From Purshia tridentata (Eukaryota; Streptophyta; Magnoliopsida; Rosales; Rosaceae), in contig QANT01008032.1 in the NCBI GenBank assembly GCA_003254885.1, forward strand, positions 62,001-126,000: 64,000 nucleotides of DNA, in the 5' to 3' direction. Positions 1 through 12,551 of this stretch are shown here, piece by piece. The position numbers and the translations under genes are program-made. Numbering within the stretch: the first letter of the stretch is position 1; every line of letters begins with the position of its first letter. The notes under the pieces are model-generated. The model was given only the letters and a program-made list of their open reading frames with translations, did no database searches and was not told the origin of the DNA.

Positions 1-3000
1 TTTGTAGCACTAGCTCTTCAGTTTGAGAAACAAACGTAGAGAATAGAATTACAAAGAGATGGGGGTAAAGAAAAGAGGAGGAAGTTGCAGAAAATTAGAA
101 AGAGAAACTAATTTTTGATATTTCTTAAGCAAAGGGATCGAGTTGGTGCGTCATTGTCCCCATGAGAGTCATACACAGGAAAGCGACTCAGGATCTCAGC
201 AAATCTAAAGCAGGAGAGAGAAAGAGAGAAGAAGGGGGGGTTCACTTTTCTGCTGAGATTTTCTAGAAGATAATCTCCTGAAGAAAATAAACAAGAAATG
301 TATAACAGTATTAGGTTAATAATACTATTAACTATTAGTATTAAGTAATTATAAACCTAGCTCTCTCTGTCTCTCTTTCTCCCTCACAAGCACAACAATA
401 ACACTTACACAAATGTAAACACCCACTGAGCTTCACTTTCAACCAGAGGGGAGGAATATAAATAGACAAGTCAGTATTGCTGTACTGATGTGTACGTGCA
501 CGTATGTCCATCTCTCTAATGGAGTAATAATAGATCGAGCCACCAATTTTTATCCTAATTTTTTTATAAATTTCACGCCACTTTATATATTTACAACAAA
601 TAAGAAATTGATTTGTCATTAGTTACGTAAGTTGATGATAAAAAATTTCGTTGATATGTCTTTAATAATTTTATATTTGCTCATATTTAACCTTATTGTC
701 GCTAAAAAATGTTATGAATCCAAAAAATTACTCAACCATTTTTAGAGAGTTTATACACTACAAAGATTCATTTGTTAACGGATATATTAATTATCACATG
801 TTATAATATAAATAAACGTTATTAATTTTATTATACCCGACAAGTATAAACTGTTCGTCTAATTATATTATAATATAAAGATAAAGTACATCACATAGTA
901 TTATAGTAATAATACATAATCAATTTTTTAGAAAAAAAATTTTCCCAGTTTTGGGGTAACCTTAGGGTAAGCTTGTTTGAGGAGAGATTATGAGATGTGG
1001 AAACCGACAACCCACGTCTCTCTTTCTCTCTATCTGACAATACTGTGTGTACACTCTCGCAGTCCAACTGCAGCTCAGCTAGCTGTGTTGTTTGTAATTC
1101 TTTTCTTCTATTTTTTTTTTTAAGGAACTCTCTTTCTCTCTATCTGACAATACTGTGTGTACTCTCTCGTAGTCCAACTGCAGCTCAGCTAGCTGTGTTG
1201 TTTGTAATTCTTTTCTTCTATTTTTTTTTTAAGGAAAACAATTAATTCAATTTTTAGTTTTTGAACACCACAGGTTGGGGTGGGGTATGTAATGTCCATT
1301 TTATTATATTTTTAAAGAGAGCTTTTCAGCCTAGCCTCTTTGAATCTTTCACATTATGTAATTTCTAGCTTTGAAGTTTTGAGGCATCATATCCATGTAC
1401 AGTGCAAACAGAGTTTTCCACAGGTGGCAGCAATATTTTCACATTTGGGAGGAACATTTTGCGAAAATGACAGATTCAACCTCATCGCGTTGTCCAATCA
1501 GTAATAGTTTTTTTTTTGACCAAACCAATCAGTAATAGTTTAATTTGGCTAAACGATGATATTTTTACTTTGAAGTACTATCCTTTTGGAATTTCCATAA
1601 ATTCAGCATTACCCTTTGTTTCTTTCTTTCTTTTGTTTTGGGGGGTAGGGTAATAATATTAATTCCCTTTCCTCCACTCAAAGGGTAAATTTTGACGCAA
1701 TATGAAATAGAAGTTTAACTCGTGCCATCTTCACATTCGATTTTACAATTTTAATTGTTAGAATTAGAGAATAAAATTCAAAAATAATTTACAAAGAACA
1801 TAGAGACTCAAGGAGTTTTTAATATAAGATTTTATACTCTCGAACTATCTATTAGTACATTAATGATTGTTTTGAAGGGTAACTATGTTTATACCCAAAA
1901 AATGTAATTTCATTTTATGTGTATGTAATGTAGCCTTGTAGGTATATAATGGGAGTGATAATTTATGATCCACCTTATAGCTTATAGCAGGTCATCTGGT
2001 GTAGTGAGTGGAAACCAGGCGGGCATCTGTGAATTTCTTAGATAGTCTTATTTCTCATCATACAACGCTCATAATAATTATACTGTCTGAGAGACTGGTA
2101 TCAGAATTTTTCAAATGCCACCAAATCTATCTACACTCAGTGCGCTAGAATCAAATCAATTGCAAAAGAGATGGTCTCAATTCTCAATCTGATTTTCGTG
2201 GCAATTAAGTGCCTCTGCAGAAAACGTTATTATTCAATACAGCTATTATTATAAGCATTTTTATCCAACATAACTTAAGTTGGGTCTGGCTTATAAGCAT
2301 CAGGCGTTTGGTCATAGATTCTTCTAAATGCGAAGCCCGAGAAGCAAAAATAGAGAAATGATGCGTCATATGAAGAAGGTGATGATGCAAATCTTAGGAT
2401 ATATAGGAGTCAACGCTTGAGCAATGATCCATGATGCGAAAATAACCGTGGTCCCAAAATACAATGGTTGAGGGAGTGTGGGTGTTAGTGTGCCACAATA
2501 AGCAAAATGAAAGAGGACTAAAATATTGAGCAGATGCAAAAGTGTAAGCGTGGATCAGTGAATGCATGCATGAGCTGTTTTTTGTATTACTTTAAAGCAT
2601 AAGCACTAACCAAACATGAAGATTGCAGGGATGACAATATTATCGTTGATCCCACAGCCGTCTACAATGGGGAGCAGCAGCAGTCACACTATATATGTCA
2701 TTGGACTGGACCACCAAATGCCCTCCTCCTTATTCGCAGTTCTGATCCTGCTTATCCCAATTTGATTTATCTTTCAGAAAACCTTGTAAAGTTTATTGAC
2801 TTTAAATGCCAAAACCAATGGACCACAAGTTTTTTTTTTTTTTTTTCATTTCATATATAATATGGCATGCAGTACCTCATGTACAAGTGTGAAGAACCCT
2901 ACAGAAGTAATATACTAGAAATCAAGCTGCGGCTTTAATATCCAAACTAGGAAACTAATGCCCAGAAAATGATCACACTCTCACAATGGCCATCCCACTT

Positions 3001-3658
3001 TACCCTCTAGCTATACAAACTTCAGCCCACTAGTCTAACTTGGTATCATTTCTCCACTGTAAATGCTAAAACAATATAGCAAAAATTAATATTCAACCTT
3101 CAACGGTCTTTGTTTTTTGGGTAAAGAAACTGTATTGCAAACAAAAGTATACCCTTTAAGTAATCATAATTCTAATTCCAAAAGTGTGACTAACATTACA
3201 TTACAGATAAAACCCTTCATTTTTCTTTCAAGTATAAAACGAAACCTCCAGGAATTAAAGTAGCCATCTCAGCAAAAAGATATACATGCAAAGATGTTTA
3301 ACTTATTAGTGGAAGAGAGAGAGAGAGAGAGGAAGCATCTATACAAAGGAGATAACATATCAAGGAGGAGCCCCATTCATCAGAGGCACGTTTTTATAGA
3401 TGAGATATGAAGTTTAGTAATCATGTCATCTGTTTTACCATCCATTGGGCTCATGGATGACCTCATGATTGCAACACATTGACATAATATCAACCCACAT
3501 CTCCCTCTAATAACACCTTCCATCTGATTACCCGGAGGCAACCTAATGATAATACAATGTTATCAGAATACACATTCATTTTCCTATAACAATAACAAAA
3601 CAAGACCGTTTCAAGGATGCTGCTCATATATCCATGCTACCAAACGGAGAACTCAGAT
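1..3658. other. Intergenic, no supported gene
   Basis: No reading frame here resembles a known protein and none carries splice structure I can defend. The first 350 bases are purine-rich, with GA runs and a G-tract around 227–240. Read on the minus strand they are CT-rich, like the leader of a gene lying beyond the left edge; that is only a possibility. A 110-bp tandem duplication (1018–1236), a long T-tract near 2830 and a (GA)n run near 3315–3332 are the visible features. The last part, about 3,400–3,658, should contain the 3' UTR of the minus-strand RING ligase. Confidence 0.5.
1018..1236. repeat. Direct tandem duplication, two ~110 bp copies
   Basis: The block 1018–1127 is repeated almost exactly at 1128–1236. 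Each copy starts with a CT-rich stretch (ctctctttctctctatctg), runs through the palindromic agctcagctagct, and ends in a T-tract followed by aagga. The copies differ by only a few bases, so the duplication is young. It is non-coding as far as I can tell. Confidence 0.9.
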
Positions 3659-6600
3659 TTAGAACAACTGGAAAAATAAACTTGTTGATCCATCCCCAAA
3701 TGTTCGCAGATCCGCAGGTTTTACCAGTGCCCTACATAGAGGGCAAGTTCTTTCTCTCTCAAACCTAAAAAGGTAATTAGTTGTCATTGGTCAATAGATA
3801 AAAAGATGAATATAAGAACTACATTGTAAATAAGTTGAAAAAAAAATAGTAATTCCTAGCCATATCCAGTAAGAACTTTATAAGATTCTGGTTAAATTAA
3901 GCAGCAAGAACGTCCACAAAAGTGAGAAAGAGAAGTAATAAACTAACCATTCAGAGACACAGTCCTCGCAGAAGATGTGTTTACAGCGCAACAGGATTGG
4001 AGCATGCATCTTCTCCTGGCAAATGGCACAAAGGTCTCCTGCTGCATTGACCTGAATCAAAATACTTATGAGCTAGAATGCACAAATAACTACTTATGTG
4101 GAAAAACAATAGTCTTAACCATATATTGATAACACTAACCATGCTTTAATGCACACAGAAGCAAGAAGTGTAGACATGGACATATATTGATAACAAAGCT
4201 TCAAAGTTGCAGCAAAAAGCTCTTGATAGGTTTTAGGGTTGCAACAAAAGAAAATTCTTGCTTGAAGCTATCTGACTGATATTGTTTTGGCTTACTAAAA
4301 AACAGAAGGTTAATTAATTTTAGGTATGGCCCCTGAACTATACCCCAATTCTCACTTTGCCTCCTGAACTTGTTTTGACTCACTTTGCCCTCTAAAATTC
4401 ATCCTGTGTTTTTAAATGCCCCATTCCTTCAAGTTTGTCAAGTTTTTCGTGTTGCTTGCTTAGGTGGAAATTTTTTAAGGAACATTTTAGTTAGAATAAA
4501 AAATGAAAAAAATGCCTTCAACATCTCTCTCAATAGGCAGGAAGAGGTTATAGATTACAAGACAACAAAAGAAATAAAAAAAATAAAGAACTTTGAAAGG
4601 TTACATAGCCAACTAGCTTCTAAGTTATTGAAAGACAAGAGAACCAAGAGTAACAGTTTTAAAGATTAACATCAAACAAGATATATAAAATATGGATGTT
4701 AACCTATAGCCTATAGTTGTCCCTTTTGGATGACAGAATAATACCTAGAGGCCATAACACAAATAGGAAGAAACTGAAACAACCTTGTTGATCCAACTTC
4801 CAAAGTAAATTATGATCATTTAGTGATTTCATACCTGTTCCAACGTTGCATAAGACCCATAATGGATATCCTTTCGCGATAATGCCCTTATGGCAGCAAA
4901 AAAGGATTGGACCTATAAAGCAACAAATTAAAATTGTTAATATATGGATCTGATTCAAGTGCCATGAAGTATATCATCATCTTCCAATACAACAGCTTAC
5001 AACATAATAGAATTACCTTCTCAACAACAGATGTTAGCTTAAAAGTTAAATATAATCCTGTAGTAAGTGATGAGAAGAGGCTTCCATAATCTTTGTTCAG
5101 GAAGAATCGATACCAAACAGGTGCTGGTAATAATGCACGGTAAAGCAGCAGCGAATACTCAACAACCGTTAGAATTTGACCCTTCAAGATGAGATAACAA
5201 TTTTCAGAGAGTTCTAGCAAATTAAGAGATACTCTCAGATAATGTGCTCATGGAAATTTCTAATGCTCAGCATCAAATTACCTGCCGACGATAATTATGG
5301 CCTCTGCCATTCTTGTAGTAAATGAGCAACAAACACTTTAAAGCCATTGTTGCCTGTCTCACCATAGTATCTGAAAGTAACAAAATTTAGAGAAAGCCCC
5401 TCCCACATATTCAAACAAAGAAAAACATTGCACAAAAAGAGCAGTAGCATAGAAAATAAAAGGCAACATATAGACTGCTCAAACAGCGCATTGATAGATA
5501 GACTACAAGTAAATTCTCCCCAGTAGAAGCAAAAAGGTAGAAGGCGACATAAAATGCTTAACATAAGCATTAAACTGTTCGGATGAACTTATAGAATTTA
5601 AAATGAGGACTTTAACACAATACTTAGATTCCTATTGAATTCTCTCACCAACATCCATAACAGATCCTACTGTGAAGGTTGCAGATCAACAGCCTATTCT
5701 ACACCTAGCATATTAGTATAACAATTGTATTTACTATAACATTATAGCAACGAAGATTGTACACATACCATTTACCAAAATGATGAATATGGCATGCCAG
5801 AAAGGTGGAATGGTTTTTGGAGGAATCATTGCCAACGGGTATAGAAGATCATCATTTCGATACCACCAGTAAACACCAACTACATGAACCATAAAAGCAA
5901 CAGCAATACCTACAAGAATAGAGGTTTTCCTGTCGCCCTACAGAAACCAACAATTGTTTGAGCTTTTTAATCTGATTTTGAGCAGATTTTGGGTTTGTTG
6001 AACAAAAGGATGAAAGAATCTCATAAAACAAAAGACAGGGTAAATCACCTTTAGAGCTGTCTGCTTCCGAACAACATCATTTGACCTATACATGACAGCT
6101 GATATCCATATAGTGACAAAGAAACCTGCAAAGTTCACACCCAATAAATAACTTAATAAATATCACTCCAGTAATGAAAACCACATGATAAGAGCACATA
6201 TTAAACCATTTAGGTGAAGAAATCGACAAAATACTGCCACTTGACAGTTAAATCATATCACTTATGAGAAAGGAAATTTTCTCAGTACCAATTAAGTTTA
6301 AGATTCAGATGTCTCATGTTAAGACTGAAAACTAAACAGGTGTCTGATTGAAGAAACATTGTCCTAAAGATTTGAATTGTTTGTGAATGATGTTGCAGCC
6401 TCTCACATTGGCATCCCTATGATAGTTAATAACATGCATAATAAATATAGCTTTTATGGCTAGAGTTTATATTTCATGATGCAATTATCAGAAATGGCTT
6501 TCTACATCTTGTAACGTTTAGCAGTTAATGTTATCAAATAATATGAATGTGATGTGACTCAAAAAAATGGGCCAGGAAAATCCTAGCTACAACCAAATTG

Positions 6601-7475
6601 TAAAATCAAGCTTAGTCCATGTCTAATATAATATTTTTCGTCAACCCAAGTAGAAGATTAGAGAATGCATCAAGTATAGACGGGACCAAATAGAAGAGTT
6701 CCACTGAAATGCCACAACAGTTTTGCACATACAATAATCCTAAAATCCAAACAATTCAAATCACCCAAATATGCTATCAGACTTGTACAAATCATCACAA
6801 CTACAATCTGCACCTAAATACCAAATAAGCAAAATGGTGAGTACCTTGCAAATGCTGCCGAATGAACACAACGAGTAAGAGCAGCGAAAACGGAAGAATC
6901 TGCTCAATCCACCTAGCTATCTGTTGAATGTCATATCTCTGGTAAGGAGAATCCCTAGAATTCTCATCCAAGCCATTCCCAGAATCCCCAGCCTCACGCC
7001 CATGTTCCGGCGACGACGGAGGCACCAGGGGGACTCTCTCGTCCTCCCCGACGCCACCGCCATTGGCGATCCCGGCCTGATTATCCAACGCCTGCACCCC
7101 ACCACTGAGCCCTAGCGATCCACCATTCTCGTCCCCAACGTGCCCTTGAGACGGAACCGTATTGCCGCGGTCTTCCGGTTCACCCGCGCCGATAATCCGA
7201 ATGGAAACCTCTCCCGTATTGCTGGAGCCGCTGGTGCAGGCCGTAGGGGAATGGGTCCGCGAATCGGCGACGACGCCGGCGTTGACCACCGGAGCGTCGG
7301 TCTCGTGGCGTGGGGAGCTAGGAGAGAGTATTCCGGAGTAATCCAATACGAACGAAAGCGGCGACTGGAAGAATCTGAGGGCCGGGAATTGCATAGACCC
7401 AAACGTCGTCGTATTGTTGTTACCAGTGTTACCTCCACTGGTAACACCAGTACTATTTCCGGCCGTTGCCTCCAT
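3659..7475 (-). CDS. RNFT1-like transmembrane RING-type E3 ubiquitin ligase
   Basis: Eight coding exons on the minus strand (7475–6845, 6125–6049, 5937–5769, 5370–5282, 5181–5017, 4912–4835, 4051–3948, 3764–3659) join in frame to 472 residues. The N-terminal ~190 residues are low-complexity, Gly/Asn/Ser/Pro-rich. Several hydrophobic segments follow between about residues 195 and 380, starting with the run [12 protein letters not shown]. The C-terminus is a C3HC4 RING: C411-x2-C414, C426-x-H428, C431-x2-C434, C445-x2-C448. This order (disordered N-terminus, multipass membrane region, C-terminal RING) matches the RNFT1/RNFT2 family. In animals that family acts in ER ubiquitination; the plant role is inferred. 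The start is the first Met after the upstream open frame that follows the Gly/Asn-rich N-terminus. A longer in-frame extension to about 7694 exists but looks like leader. Confidence 0.9.
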
Positions 7476-8957
7476 TAAAGCCCTAACCTTGTTCGATTCT
7501 TTTACCTTTTTCAATCGAGGCAATGAGAGATTGATTATTCGCGAACGAACAAAAACGACCGCGTTTTTGCGGTCTTTGTAGACGATGGATTCTGAGGATT
7601 GGAGAAAGACGACGGCAGAGAAGGGACCGTTGAAGAAGAAAAGGTCAAAACGACGACGGAGTTGTATGTACTGAATGATGATGGATTGGGCCAATTACTG
7701 AGCTGTACTGAAAATTCCAAGCTCGATACAAATTTCGGGAATTAGCCTCTTCTTCAAGTAATACATGAACGATGATGAGCAAGCAAATGCGTCGTCGTCT
7801 TTCTCTGACCTTTTTTGTTTTTGTTTTTTTTTTCCCCTCTTTTTTATTGTTTTCATTGTCATTGTCATTTGCAATTGCCTATTGGCTGCTAGCCTGCTAC
7901 CCGTAACGTGTTGACTAGGTTCACAAATAGCTTTATTTTTTCCCTTTTATAATTTTGCATTCGGCCGTGTGCCGTGTGCATCTTTTTTTTTTTACTAAAT
8001 ATTTAATTAAAAATTTTAAAAATTTATTTTTAATTATTCTATTTTACATTTTTGTATTTTATTAATAAATAATATTATGAATACCTATTTTTTAAGTGGG
8101 GTATTTTTGAAATTCATAAATTTAACCATTTTACTCTTCTTCTGTCTTTATATATATAGATAGATACATGTAATTTGCAAAATACCACTGAAGGACCAAA
8201 ATTATTAATGAACGAAAACCCAAGGATCAAAATTAAAATTTTAAAACCACAAGGACCAAATTTGTTTTTCGTGTAAAACACAAGGACCAAAAATGTAATT
8301 AACCCCCAATTATATAGTAGTTAATGTGCATTTAATATTCTAATTATTATTTTTGTTAGTGGCAAAAGCACGTGTTAGAATATATTTCTAGCATTTTAGA
8401 AAATTTTGGAATAAAAATTACATAACCTTTCCGGCTACGTCTCTAAACAAATTACCTCTCTCTCAAGTCTAAATGAAATCTCTTGGACCAAAAAAAAATC
8501 AACCTAAGAATTATATTGCCTGTCTGCCTGCCAATCATTTGGTCGGTTGGTTGTCCAAAATTAACCAAAATCAAGCAAGCAAAACTGCACCATATTTAAC
8601 TATGTAAGGCATAAAATGATGAACCCATATTATTGATCACACCGTCCAAAGGAAAAATTTGCATGAGTCTGTTACATGTGCCATATGTATTTAATCACAC
8701 TTATAAAACCACAAAGATGTACTAACTTTACAAACAAGTCTCGCCTTTATTACACTTATTGTCTGGTTGGATATACATTAGGTAAATATTTTTATTGAAT
8801 ATAGAAACTACAGTACTTATGCACACCAACAAGGCAACAACAACATTGACATATGTCAGAGACATTCCTGGCTAAACGAACAAGCAACATAAAGGTATTT
8901 TCCCTGCATAAGTCTACAAAAAGCAAAGATGGCATACAACATTATGTAAGTCATCAA
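7476..8957. other. Intergenic between RNFT1 promoter and GLX2 3' end
   Basis: This holds the leader and promoter of the minus-strand RING ligase (right of 7475) and the 3' flank of glyoxalase II. The stretch 7800–8110 is T- and A-rich with long homopolymers. Around 8175–8300 the motif 'aaggaccaaa' or a near variant recurs (see the repeat entry). No gene is seen. Confidence 0.5.
8175..8300. repeat. Interspersed-repeat-like block with recurring 'aaggaccaaa' motif
   Basis: The motif aaggaccaaa (or aaggatcaaa) occurs at least four times in about 125 bp, separated by AT-rich spacers of 25–40 bp. Similar sub-terminal repeats are common in plant transposable element ends, but no target duplication or terminal inverted repeat could be fixed, so no family is assigned. 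Confidence 0.4.
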
Positions 8958-11238
8958 CTAGCCCTTCCAGTTGTCCTTCCGCTGCCTTATCTCTCGCATT
9001 GCGTCAACGGCAGTTGTGCAGCCAACCCTCTCCTGTAAAATAAGAAAATCTCAACATCAGGAAGCTGTATGACACAGGGAGGAAATTGAAAGTGCGCTCT
9101 ACTTGTCTTGCTAGAGTTGGCAAAAACCAAAAGGTGGGAAAACATAGCAAATACCAACTTCTTAACACGATCGAACCTCAAATTCAATGATTAGCTGTGC
9201 TACATCGGTTAGCATAGGATTTGATTAGAAACCAAAGGTACTAATAAGCTATAGGAGAATAAGTAAACCTGAATCTCCGGTAGATCAACCCGCACAAAAG
9301 GGTTTATTTCTAGCTCTTCCTCAATGGTTGAGGGAATCGTGGGAAGACCTGCTTCCCGCTGCTGCTGTGCCCATGCCAACTTCTGCTGCACCTTCACATT
9401 GTCTGGTTCAACTGTCAGAGCAAATTGCAAGTTCTTCTCTGTGTACTGGAGCAATACAAGAAAAATCGTTATGGTGCCCAAACAGAATGGAAAAGATACA
9501 TTACAGCATATACAAAAATAATTCAAAGCTGTGGTAAATAGTGGAATTCAACTGGAGAATAAATAACCCAATTTGTTCATGCTCAGGAGAAAGAAATTGA
9601 TTGTATCCGTGCAAGTACAACAAATTTGCGTCCCACAATCAAATTTGATGTACTTGCACGGATACAGCAAGATTTGCTATGTTTTCCCAAGCAAATTTGA
9701 TTATGGAAATTCCAAAAGGGTAGTACTTGCAAGGACATCAATAGCATATCAGAATCCTCTTTTACCTCGTGGCCACAGAAAACTCTTGTTGGCTTTGGCA
9801 ATGAACCCAGTGTAATACATAGTGAGTGATGCATCTCTTCTGCTGTTCCTTCGAAAAATCTCCCACAACCAGCAATAAACTACATATAATGCAGCAACCA
9901 CAATCAACCACTTACGACCTTATAATAGACATAAAGCAGGGAAATTGACAACTTTAGAGAACCACCCAATTACAACCTAAAGCTTCCTTATATCAGGAAA
10001 AAAAATTAGGTTTAGTAGCGACAAATGTGAAACACACCCACTACATTGTGCAAGACAATAACTCATGTCTCTTGCATAGTGAATTCAGATAAACTTAGAC
10101 AAAAACCTTAAAAAAAAACAGGCATCTTAAGAGGCCTTCCAACACATCAGTTAATTTATGAATGCAAAGAAACTATAAGCCCCATCAATCAACTTACCAG
10201 TGTGTCTCCAGTGAAAACAGCCGGCTCCTCATCTTTGCAAGTCACAAAATAACTTATGTGACCTCTAGTGTGGCTGGTGACAGCAAGTCCAGGAGAAGAT
10301 ATAAAGTTAAAAGAACTATGAAGCACCCATGCTTAGATCCCAACAAAAGCAGAACTTGAAAAGTATCAAACAGCAAATCAGACGGTCCAAAATGAGACAA
10401 GGAATTAGTGCAAATAGACCAACACACAATATCACATAGCAGACTTGAGAACATTATGTAATGATGAATGACACAAATCTGTATGAAAGACGTATAAACC
10501 CTACCAAGGTGTGTGAAGCGACAATATGTGAACATCAGCCCCAAGCAAAATCTTATCGCCATTGTCCACCGCATCAGTGCAGCCCTTCACATTATCAATA
10601 TAACCACCATATACCTTAATACCAGGCACTAACTCCTTTATCTTCTCATTCCCATCAGCGTGATCCCTATGACATATAGGCAGAGCAAATCACTTTAAAA
10701 CAGAGGCAATTAACATATACCCAAGTAAGATACAAACCCCTATACCTATTTTTTGGTACTAATATATCCAAAACAAATACAAATAATGTATATACACGTA
10801 GTAATTTCATCTTAAACATGTTATGTTATCATACTGTCAATTAAAACCGTTAATTAGTAAAAATCATATCCTAATTTATTAGAATGAACATATGGGTATA
10901 GAAATGAGTGATTGAATGGTAAATTGGACAAGGAAGGGTAAGTATACCAGTGGTGGTGAGTGGTGAGAACGAATTTGATTTGAACACCATGTTCTTGAGC
11001 TGCTTTGAAAACCTTGTCAGCCTCACAAGGATCCACAACCGCGGCTTCTTTGGTAGCCTCGTCAATAATTCTGCTTGGACAAAACCCAACAAATAATTAC
11101 CACAACAATGATAATTATTCATGCTATAAAACCCTAATTAATAAACGATAATCAGAGATTGAGATGAAAAGGAGGAACTGTTTTGGCTCACAGGTATGAG
11201 TAGTTGTCTCTGTTTACAGGAACGTGATGGATCTTCAT
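8958..11238 (-). CDS. GLX2-2: Cytosolic hydroxyacylglutathione hydrolase (glyoxalase II)
   Basis: Seven exons (11238–11192, 11070–10948, 10666–10505, 10273–10198, 9879–9766, 9445–9269, 9032–8958) give 257 residues, the usual length of plant cytosolic glyoxalase II. The protein starts directly with [16 protein letters not shown], so there is no organelle transit peptide. The metallo-beta-lactamase metal-binding motif THHHWDH lies at residues 53–59. Further metal ligands are in [12 protein letters not shown] and FTGDTLF, and a later His in VFCGHEYTE. The enzyme hydrolyses S-D-lactoylglutathione to glutathione and D-lactate, the second step of methylglyoxal detoxification. All splice sites are GT–AG and the frame is unbroken. 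Intron 5 carries a strong inverted repeat (9602–9666). The symbol follows the Arabidopsis cytosolic isoform by similarity. Confidence 0.95.
9602..9666. repeat. Hairpin (inverted repeat) in GLX2 intron 5
   Basis: The arm 9602–9618 (tgtatccgtgcaagtac) is the exact reverse complement of 9650–9666. The spacer itself contains two copies of the self-complementary octamer caaatttg, which extends the potential stem. A partial further copy of the arm (agtacttgcaagga) lies near 9722–9736. The block sits inside an intron and does not touch splice sites. Confidence 0.85.
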
Positions 11239-12331
11239 TTTCGTTTTGGTGTTTACAGTTTACTGGAATCCTCTACTTTGATTTAACTATTCAACGGCCA
11301 AGTAGCGGAGCAGCAACTTGTGCTCAAATTTTAGAGTTCCGCAACTTAATCCTCGCATACGAAACGCATCGTTTTATGTTAGATAAATTCAACAGACTTA
11401 TCAACTCAATAACATAAGCAGTACGTACTGAATTACGTTGTGAAGCTGATTTTTCATTTTCTTGTTTCTTTTTTATCAACCAAAACAAAGTCAACTCTGC
11501 CTATTCAACAACAGAATCATTCTTGAATCTTGACCAAACCAAACAAAAAAAAAAACACACTAAATGTCAACCAAGTAAGAATTAAACTGTGGTTGTGTAC
11601 TTGTTTTAGATGAGCTTTGGTTTTATTTTGACTTTGAGCTGCTTAACTACGCACTAGTTGTCAACTAACCATGATTAAGATATGGTTGAGTTATATGAGC
11701 TTTGACTTTGGCTTATAGATGCCTTAACTCCTTTTTTTGTTGGTTTTTTTGCAATGGTGATTAATATTTGTTGTCAATGTCATTAGATTAAGGTAATAGA
11801 AGATGCTATTCCACTAACACTTTTTCCTATTAGTAAAAGTTGTCACGTAAATTTTGAAATAAAAGTCAAGAAAAAGTGTTGGAACAATTAGTATTTTCCT
11901 TAAGGTATTTAATCAATATAAAAACATAATATAATTAAGGTATAATAATCAATATAAAAACATAATATAATTAAGGTATAAAAATTTAATTTAATTAAGG
12001 TATAAATGTAATACAAACACAATTCAATTAAGGTACAAACACAATTTGTGGCCACAATAAAGGTACAACCACAATTAGTCAAATTATGAATGCAATTCAG
12101 TAAGAGTACTAGCACAATTTAATCAAAATAAAAATAAAAATACAATTTAATGAAGATGTTAATTTAGTACAAACGAAAAAGAGGATCCAAATTCCAAAAT
12201 AGTTGTTTCATAATGAATTTAGGAAGAAAGAAAAGAAGATAGTGTTACCAATAATTTAAATCTCATACATGCGAGTTGATTAATTAAAAAAATTTTTGAC
12301 TTTTATGCCAGGGGCAGAAATGAAAAATGTC
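11239..12331. other. Intergenic, divergent upstream region of GLX2 and L10
   Basis: This is the space between the minus-strand GLX2 start and the plus-strand L10 gene, so it should hold both promoters. It is AT-rich. Its right half contains a degenerate tandem repeat (11,905–12,125). No protein-coding potential is seen. Confidence 0.5.
11905..12125. repeat. Degenerate AT-rich tandem repeat
   Basis: The unit 'aattaaggtataaa…' (15–40 bp spacing) repeats at least six times. Two copies of atcaatataaaaacataata are nearly identical, and later copies drift to aattaaggtacaaacacaat. This looks like a decayed minisatellite rather than a transposon end. Confidence 0.7.
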
Positions 12332-12476
12332 TGGGCTTTCTAATTGGGCCTTTGTCACAACGTTTTGGACGTTGTACAGGTCTCTTGGGGTATCACATGC
12401 TAGTCCACGACCACCACTCACATTTGACAATAGGGCCTGAAGGCGCGCATGCCACTACCACCGCACTAACTATAAA
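12332..12476 (+). promoter_or_regulatory. Putative L10 promoter: site II motifs and TATA box
   Basis: TGGGCT at 12332–12337 and TGGGCC at 12345–12350 match the site II motif TGGGCY, which is known from plant ribosomal-protein and other proliferation-linked promoters. TATAAA lies at 12471–12476, 76 bp before the L10 start codon. The assignment rests on motif matches and position only. Confidence 0.4.
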
Positions 12477-12551
12477 ATGACTCCATAAGGGTTTGCCGAG
12501 CTTGTTTCATGCGGAAAGCGAAAACCTGTGCAGGGGACACAGGGGATCGCC

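Noticed and set aside
2095-2110. TGGTATCAGA resembling a primer-binding site
   Set aside because: It is not preceded by a CA-ended terminal repeat and has no partner repeat nearby, so it is probably a chance match.
7140-7478. Plus-strand frame of 112 codons opposite the RING ligase first exon
   Set aside because: It is a shadow frame caused by the GC-rich coding exon on the other strand.
6801-7694. Longer N-terminal extension of the RING ligase upstream of Met at 7475
   Set aside because: The extension is not similar to the family and includes sequence that looks like a 5' leader; the Met at 7475 gives the usual N-terminus.
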